DNA from: Planctomycetales bacterium
GTDB taxonomy: Bacteria > Planctomycetota > Planctomycetia > Isosphaerales > Isosphaeraceae
NCBI GenBank assembly: GCA_027451455.1
Contig: DAIDJI010000160.1
Span: forward strand, 1-9,217
DNA: 9,217 nucleotides
Direction of reading: 5' to 3'
This document shows positions 5,065 through 9,217 of this stretch, piece by piece. Numbering within the stretch: position 1 is the first letter of the stretch; each line of letters begins with the position of its first letter. The position numbers and the translations under genes were made by a program. Under the pieces are notes generated by a model. It was not told the DNA's origin. It made no database searches and saw nothing but the letters and a program-made list of their open reading frames with translations.

Positions 5065-5868
5065 TCAGATCGCTCCTGCCATCTGGGATTCCAGTTCACG
5101 GATGAGGGTTGTTCGCTGATCGGGCGTCGGGATGGGATGGGAACCTGGAGGAGGCATCGCGTCGTAAGTCGAGCCGTCCAACTCGCGTCCAGCCTGGCTC
5201 TTCCGGACGCCTCCCCACTGCTTGAAGAAGAACGGGACGCCGGCTTCCTGACACTGATCGCGGATGCGCCGAACCCAGTCGGCCTCCATCGGCCGGGCCC
5301 CGTGTCCGCTCTCTCCCCCAACGATCGCCCACGAGATGCCGGAGAGATCCAGGGTGCCGAGGTCTTCCAGGAGGGGTTCGATCGAGAGGAATTTGACCGC
5401 GGCGGGCGTATCTCGGAGATGATCGATCCGGGGCAGGCCATGACGCCGGTTCTCGACGCTCACGCCCCACCAGATGTGCGCCTCCTCGGCAGCGTCGCGG
5501 AGTTGACTTCGAAGCATTTCGGAGAGCCTTTCGGAACGCTTCGTCAGCACCTGGTAGGTGTGCCAGTTCGCCGCCTTCATGACCTGGGCCACCCGACCGA
5601 CGTAGGCGTCCTCGACTTCCTTGTGGAACAGGTCGCTCATCGAGTTGACGAAGATCATCCGAGCCCGGGTCCAGCGGAGCGGCTCGAGAAGCTTCTCGGG
5701 GATGAGCTTGAGGTCGAAGCCCTGTTCGTAGGGGTGGCCCGGGACGCCGCGAAACCGCTCGGCGAACGTCTCCGCGTAACAGTGGGCGCAGCCGGGACTG
5801 ATCTTCGTGCAACCTCTGATGGGGTTCCACGTGGCGTCAGTCCATTCGATTTTCGACTTGTCACCCAT
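5065..5868 (-). CDS. DUF5131 (phage Gp37/Gp68-type) protein with three-Cys motif
   Basis: This encodes 267 residues. It opens KIEWTDATWNPIRGC, with Cys at 20, 27 and 30 (CTKISPGCAHCYAE). Later segments are also typical of this phage Gp37/Gp68 family: MIFVNSMSDLFHKEV, YQVLTKRSERL, WWGVSVEN, FLSIEPLLEDLG and WAIVGGESGHGARPM, then FFFKQWGG. The clustered cysteines recall the iron-sulphur site of radical SAM enzymes, and a link to that fold has been proposed for the family; the reaction is unknown. ATG 5868 is chosen because homology begins at MGDKSKIEW; the 21 residues upstream are not conserved-looking. The gene appears complete. Its frequent neighbour, the three-Cys-motif partner TcmP, is not in this window. 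Confidence 0.92.
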   Translation of the reverse strand: MGDKSKIEWTDATWNPIRGCTKISPGCAHCYAETFAERFRGVPGHPYEQGFDLKLIPEKLLEPLRWTRARMIFVNSMSDLFHKEVEDAYVGRVAQVMKAANWHTYQVLTKRSERLSEMLRSQLRDAAEEAHIWWGVSVENRRHGLPRIDHLRDTPAAVKFLSIEPLLEDLGTLDLSGISWAIVGGESGHGARPMEADWVRRIRDQCQEAGVPFFFKQWGGVRKSQAGRELDGSTYDAMPPPGSHPIPTPDQRTTLIRELESQMAGAI

Positions 5869-6454
5869 CCTCGACCGTTCCTGGTGGACGGAATTTATGT
5901 CCAACCTATCACGGAAGATCGAAGAAACCAACAGAACCCTCCGCTACCTCCTTCCTGCGATCGACCCGGAATTTCCTCGACGATCGAGTCGGCCGCTCCT
6001 TCGCGTATCCGTGATCGTGCAGAGCAGGGGGCTTACGCCAGGGGATACCTATTGTCTCCGCGGACTGGCTCGCCGGAAGAAGGCCCACCCATTGCTGGGG
6101 CGAGCGGACAAGGATTCGGGAGCCGAATCGACATCGGCCATCGGCAGGATGAAGGAGTCCGGGACCGAGGGCGCCGGTGGGCCCGCCGTCCCCTCCGACC
6201 CGACGGCCCGATCCGTGCCACGTCCGACGACCGCAGGCGGGCCAGACCCGGCGCCGAGCGGCTTCGGACGTCCCGCGGCTACCCGGCCCGATCCGGACAC
6301 CCGCCGCCCATCGCTGACTTTTATTGAGGCGGGGCAAGGGTCTGGACGCGATCTGAATCCGGGTGGCAGCCCTGGGCAGGTGGGCCGAGTTGACTCCGCC
6401 AGCCGAAATATCGGGCATCCGATTCCGGCCCGTTGATTCACGTTCCATTCGCCT
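5869..6454. other. Long divergent intergenic region
   Basis: Some 640 bp separate the divergent starts of the DUF5131 gene (5868) and the ATPase gene (6512). Long frames cross it on both strands, but they are extensions of antisense shadows and contain only Arg/Pro/Gly/Ser-rich text. I recognise no gene or RNA. An unannotated small RNA or a decayed gene cannot be excluded. Confidence 0.5.
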
Positions 6455-6481
6455 GACCCAATCGCCATAATAAATTGGGTC
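6455..6481. promoter_or_regulatory. Perfect inverted repeat over a -10-like sequence, candidate operator
   Basis: GACCCAAT (6455-6462) and ATTGGGTC (6474-6481) are perfect 8-bp arms around an 11-bp AT-rich centre containing CATAATAA, a plausible -10 region. The centre-to-centre spacing of about 19 bp puts both half-sites on nearly one DNA face. It lies 31 bp before the ATPase start codon. A second small stem (GGTCC 6478-6482 / GGACC 6491-6495) overlaps the right arm and would be mutually exclusive with the first in RNA. Confidence 0.5.
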
Positions 6482-6511
6482 CTTACGGGAGGACCTGCGG
6501 GGAGAGAACAA

Positions 6512-7627
6512 ATGTCGGGCGATTTGATCCTGCCGAGCCTGGAGATCAGGGGATTTCGCGCCTTCCGAGAGCTCGCGATCGAGCGCCTGGGCCGCGTCAA
6601 TCTGATCGTCGGCAAAAATAATGTCGGCAAGACCAGCGTCCTCGAAGCGCTCCGTCTCTATGCCAATCCGAGTCCCCGGACCTTGCTGGATCTCCTCTCG
6701 ATTCGCGACCAGTTCGATGGGGCCACCGTCGGGAGCGCCAGCGGCCCTCGACCGGTCCCCGTGCCGATCGAGGCCCTCTTTCACGAGGGGCCGACCGGAA
6801 CCAATCGCGCGGACGTACTGTCGATCGGCCCAATTGGTCAGCCGACCCGCACCGTCAGTTTCTCGCGGAAGACTGGCTCTCAAGATCCTGGCGCCAGAGG
6901 AGCCGCGGGACGTGACAGCGACCTCCTGGCGATGATCCCTTACCTGGAACGCCGTATCAGTCTCCGCCCACCCCGACTCCTGCCGGTCGATGACCTCCCC
7001 AAATTCGCTCGGTACGAAATGACGCCGGAGGCGGAAGATCTCAACATTTCAACGGTACATAACGAACACATCAACAGCAATGGGATCGACACGCGACGCT
7101 CTCTGGAGATTTGGGGTAGAGCCAACCTGTCTGAGGGTTTTGACGCGATCGCGGAGTCTCTCCGCATTATCGAGCCGCGTGTGTATCAGGTATCGGCGAA
7201 CGTCGACTCGAATGGTGGACTGGTGCCGATCGCCCGCTTGATCGGGGCGTCCCGGCCGGTCGTCCTTCGGAGCATGGGCGACGGCATGGTTCACCTCTTC
7301 AACGTGGGCCTGGCGCTGGCGAGCTGCGCCTCCGGGCTGAAGCCCGGGCTATTCCTGGCGGATGAGATCGAGAACGGCCTTCACTATTCGGTCCACGAAG
7401 ACCTCTGGCGGTTCGTGTTCAAGATGGCGACCGACCTGAAGGTCCAGGTCTTCGCGACGACCCATAGCTGGGACTGCATCGAGGCGTTCCAGAGGGCCGC
7501 GTGCGCGGATACATCGAGCGAGGGCTACCTGATCCGCTTGGGCCGGAAGCGGGACGATGTGGTCGCCACTGTCTACGATGAGACCGATCTCGCGGTCGTC
7601 ACCCGCGATCACATCGAGGTTCGATGA
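6512..7627 (+). CDS. AAA/ABC-type ATPase, OLD-like (predicted defence ATPase)
   Basis: This encodes 371 residues. The N-terminal strand-helix LEIRGFRAFRELAIERLG leads into Walker A GKNNVGKTS (34-42). A variable middle (about 60-240) follows. The second half of the ATPase has a signature-like RSMGDGMVHLF (253-263), Walker B LFLADEIENGLHYS (280-293, Asp284-Glu285) and the H-loop VFATTHSWDCIEAF (His318). This is the SMC/ABC-like AAA_15/AAA_21 architecture of OLD-family and PARIS-type ATPases, but without a fused TOPRIM domain. GGGGAGAG lies just before the ATG. The stop overlaps the next start as ATGA, so the two proteins are made together. I infer that it senses an invader and controls the downstream TOPRIM-like protein; this is not proved by sequence. 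Confidence 0.9.
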   Translation: MSGDLILPSLEIRGFRAFRELAIERLGRVNLIVGKNNVGKTSVLEALRLYANPSPRTLLDLLSIRDQFDGATVGSASGPRPVPVPIEALFHEGPTGTNRADVLSIGPIGQPTRTVSFSRKTGSQDPGARGAAGRDSDLLAMIPYLERRISLRPPRLLPVDDLPKFARYEMTPEAEDLNISTVHNEHINSNGIDTRRSLEIWGRANLSEGFDAIAESLRIIEPRVYQVSANVDSNGGLVPIARLIGASRPVVLRSMGDGMVHLFNVGLALASCASGLKPGLFLADEIENGLHYSVHEDLWRFVFKMATDLKVQVFATTHSWDCIEAFQRAACADTSSEGYLIRLGRKRDDVVATVYDETDLAVVTRDHIEVR

Positions 7628-8400
7628 TGGCACGACTCCGGCTGGTCGGTGAAGGCCCCGACGACGCGGCCGTCTTCGTCGCGCTCGTAAAGCGATACAA
7701 ACTCCCCCTCGCCGAAAAGGGCAAGGAAGTCCCCGGCAAGCTGGTCATCGAATTCCCCGGGGGTGATACCGCCGTTCTCCGGACGCTCCGAAATATCGAT
7801 GAAAACGAGGATCGTCGCCTTGAGGAACATATCCGGACCCTCTTGAAACCCGCCGACCTGACCTCCGAGGACCGTTTCGGATTCGTGGTTGACGCCGACC
7901 ATCCCAGTGCGACAGACCCGGACGACGGGTTCCGGAGGCGATGGAACCAGGTGAGGGAAAATCTGCGGCAGATCGGTTACACCGACGTGCCCAAGGATCC
8001 CGACCCGGCCGGAACGATCGTCGGGCAGAATCAGGACGATCGGCCCTGGGTCGGGATCTGGTTGATGCCGGACAATCGATCGCCGGGAAAACTGGAGGAT
8101 TTTGCCCGGCGGCTGGTCAAATCTGAGGACGAAGGCCTCTGGGCCCACGCCGGGCAATCCACAGACGAGGCCCTCTCAAAGGGAGCCAGGTTTGCTCCCA
8201 AGGACCAGATCAAGGGTCACGTTCACGCCTTCCTCGCATGGCACGACGTGCCAGGTGTCCCAATGGGCCTGGCGATCACCAAGACGTTTCTCGATGCCGA
8301 CTCGGCCCACGCCCGCGATTTCGTTGCCTGGATGTGCCGACTCTACGGCCTGTCGAGCCCCAGGCTCAATTCGTCGCAATCGGATGCCGTCATTTCTTGA
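7624..8400 (+). CDS. DUF3226 TOPRIM-like protein, predicted effector nuclease
   Basis: This encodes 258 residues (257 if ATG 7627 is used). The TOPRIM-like pattern is visible: the first strand with Glu in RLRLVGEGPDDAAVF (Glu10), and a second strand with paired acids FGFVVDADH (Asp90, Asp92). Then come the DUF3226 hallmarks VGIWLMPDN (143-151) followed by GKLEDFARRLV, KGHVHAFLAWHDVPGVPMGL (197-216) and FLDADSAHARDFVAWM. TOPRIM acids bind Mg2+ in nucleases, primases and topoisomerases. Next to an OLD-like ATPase the likely role is a nucleic-acid-cutting effector, but that is inference. All the key acids are present. The gene ends 33 bp from the convergent regulator, and I see no strong terminator between them. 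Confidence 0.88.
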   Translation: MMARLRLVGEGPDDAAVFVALVKRYKLPLAEKGKEVPGKLVIEFPGGDTAVLRTLRNIDENEDRRLEEHIRTLLKPADLTSEDRFGFVVDADHPSATDPDDGFRRRWNQVRENLRQIGYTDVPKDPDPAGTIVGQNQDDRPWVGIWLMPDNRSPGKLEDFARRLVKSEDEGLWAHAGQSTDEALSKGARFAPKDQIKGHVHAFLAWHDVPGVPMGLAITKTFLDADSAHARDFVAWMCRLYGLSSPRLNSSQSDAVIS

Positions 8401-8433
8401 TCGGCCAGAAAAACCGTCAAAACAAGAACGCTC

Positions 8434-8727
8434 TCACGCCCCGCTCCGCCCCAGCACCAGATCCAGTAACGCCGCCACCTGCCGGTGCGCCTCGACCGGA
8501 TGCCGAAGCGGTCGATCCGCGTGGACCTCGTACACGTTCCGACGACCCGTCCGAACCCTCGACAAATAACCCCCCGCCTCCAGATCCGCCACAATCCGCT
8601 GCACTGCCCGCTCCGTAATCCCCACCCGCTCCGCCACGTCCCTTAACCGAACTCCCGGCTCCTGCGCAATGCAAAGCAGCACATGCGCGTGATTGCTCAG
8701 AAACGTCCAGTCCGGCACATCCGACAT
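8434..8727 (-). CDS. Small winged-helix (MarR-like) transcriptional regulator
   Basis: This encodes 97 residues. It opens MSDVPDWTFLSNHAHVLLCI, then the helix-turn-helix VRLRDVAERVGITERAVQRI (26-45), a wing segment VADLEAGGYLSRVRTGRRNV, and an HPVEAHRQVAALLDLVLG tail. This is a one-domain winged helix common in actinobacteria and planctomycetes, usually of unknown target. ATG 8727 is chosen because homology starts there, with a weak GGGGGGTGG upstream. The same frame stays open further upstream into the aldehyde dehydrogenase fragment, so a fused product is formally possible. Whether it regulates the convergent ATPase module is unknown. Confidence 0.88.
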   Translation of the reverse strand: MSDVPDWTFLSNHAHVLLCIAQEPGVRLRDVAERVGITERAVQRIVADLEAGGYLSRVRTGRRNVYEVHADRPLRHPVEAHRQVAALLDLVLGRSGA

Positions 8728-8901
8728 GCACCACCCCCCGGCCGTCCCAATACCCCTTGACCGACCGCCTATAAGATGCGATACAGAATACGCGACACAA
8801 ATTTCGTGAATCGCAGCGACACTCTTCCCGATGACTATACCGGCGGCGCCGGTCTCGGGGAACGGGGCGTGGGATCGAGGGGGATTCGATGGGACGTTCG
8901 C

Positions 8902-9217
8902 CATGATCGCGAGCGGGAAGTTCCAGGGTGGGATGACAGCGCCGACGCCGAGTGGGACGTAGCGGAGGAGGTTCTTCTCGCCGGGATACTGGATGGGGGT
9001 GGTGGCGGCGTCGAGGCGGAGGGCCTCGCGGGCATAGAACTCGAGGAAGTCGATGCATTCGCCTACGTCCGCGTCTGCCTCGGCGTAGTTTTTGCCGACT
9101 TCGAGGACGAGCCAGGCGCAGAAGTCGAAGTGGCGTTGGCGGATGAGATCGGCAGCGCGAAGGAGTAATGCTACGCGCTCGCTGGTGGGAACCTTCTTCC
9201 AGGAGGCGAAGGCAACT
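8902..9217 (-). pseudogene. pruA: Truncated pruA-like aldehyde dehydrogenase, 5' part outside the window
   Basis: From the window edge the minus strand reads AFASWKKVPTSERVALLLRA, then WLVLEVGKNYAEADADVGEC, IDFLEFYAREALRL, QYPGEKNLLRYVPLGVG and AVIPPWNFPLAIMA. These are consecutive landmarks of delta-1-pyrroline-5-carboxylate dehydrogenase (last step of proline to glutamate), roughly residues 85-190 of about 515, including the conserved Asn of PWNFP. Intact enzymes continue with GMTxAAIVxGN. Here the match ends at about 8902 and unrelated DNA follows. The NAD-binding glycine motif, catalytic Glu and Cys, and all of the C-terminus are missing, so the product cannot be active. The frame then runs without a stop into the winged-helix gene. 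Confidence 0.88.

Noticed and set aside
5026..6327. 433-residue plus-strand open frame across the DUF5131 gene
   Set aside because: It is antisense to a clearly coding family member; its text has no domain, and its continuation past 5931 is low complexity.
5909..6883. 324-residue minus-strand open frame
   Set aside because: Part of it is antisense to the Walker A region of the ATPase, and the rest is Arg/Gly-rich shadow sequence.
6512..8400. Calling the pair PARIS or Gabija
   Set aside because: PARIS uses a DUF4435 effector, and Gabija uses an OLD fusion with a UvrD-like helicase; the second protein here shows DUF3226 hallmarks.

Overview
The window is high-GC bacterial DNA. Its gene content and small-protein families suggest a planctomycete (Isosphaeraceae- or Gemmataceae-like). 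That placement is inference from recognised sequence styles: an RelE/antitoxin pair, a PIN/small-protein pair, an IS91-type tyrosine recombinase and a short 'MPMRDHFRPPL' gene start. No rRNA, tRNA or CRISPR array was seen. This is accessory DNA: three toxin-antitoxin loci, remnants of mobile elements, several truncated genes, and one intact two-gene module that may be defensive.

Bases 1-3360 look like an integron-style cassette array read on the minus strand. In minus-strand order it holds a small membrane protein (3276-2953), a PIN toxin with a small partner (2770-2110), a dead IS91-type element lying in the opposite direction (about 956-1776), and a RelE-type toxin-antitoxin pair (826-369). 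Each of the three gene units is preceded by GTTAGNN and followed by GYCTAAC, the inverse core boxes of attC recombination sites. In two of them the stop codon TAA lies inside GCCTAAC. One site (2858-2958) has the full attC layout. Two others sit at the ends of a roughly 330-bp direct repeat (16-348 and 1779-2115). No intact integron integrase is present.

Bases 3360-5020 are a graveyard. There is a non-coding GC-rich stretch, a 26-codon remnant of a larger gene (3949-4029), two copies of a 20-bp palindromic unit, and a Phd-type antitoxin (4486-4725). Its PIN toxin is broken by an internal, frame-changing deletion.

Bases 5065-5868 (minus) encode an intact DUF5131 (phage Gp37/Gp68-type) protein with a three-cysteine motif. 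A roughly 640-bp gap follows. Bases 6512-8400 (plus) encode an AAA/ABC-type ATPase and, with an ATGA overlap, a DUF3226 protein with TOPRIM-like acidic motifs. This ATPase plus TOPRIM-like pairing resembles the OLD and PARIS defence logic in split form. A perfect 8-bp inverted repeat spans a -10-like sequence just upstream. Convergent with it is a small winged-helix regulator (8434-8727). The window ends in the middle of a delta-1-pyrroline-5-carboxylate dehydrogenase (pruA-like) gene that is cut off at about 8902 and reads in frame into the regulator's upstream region.
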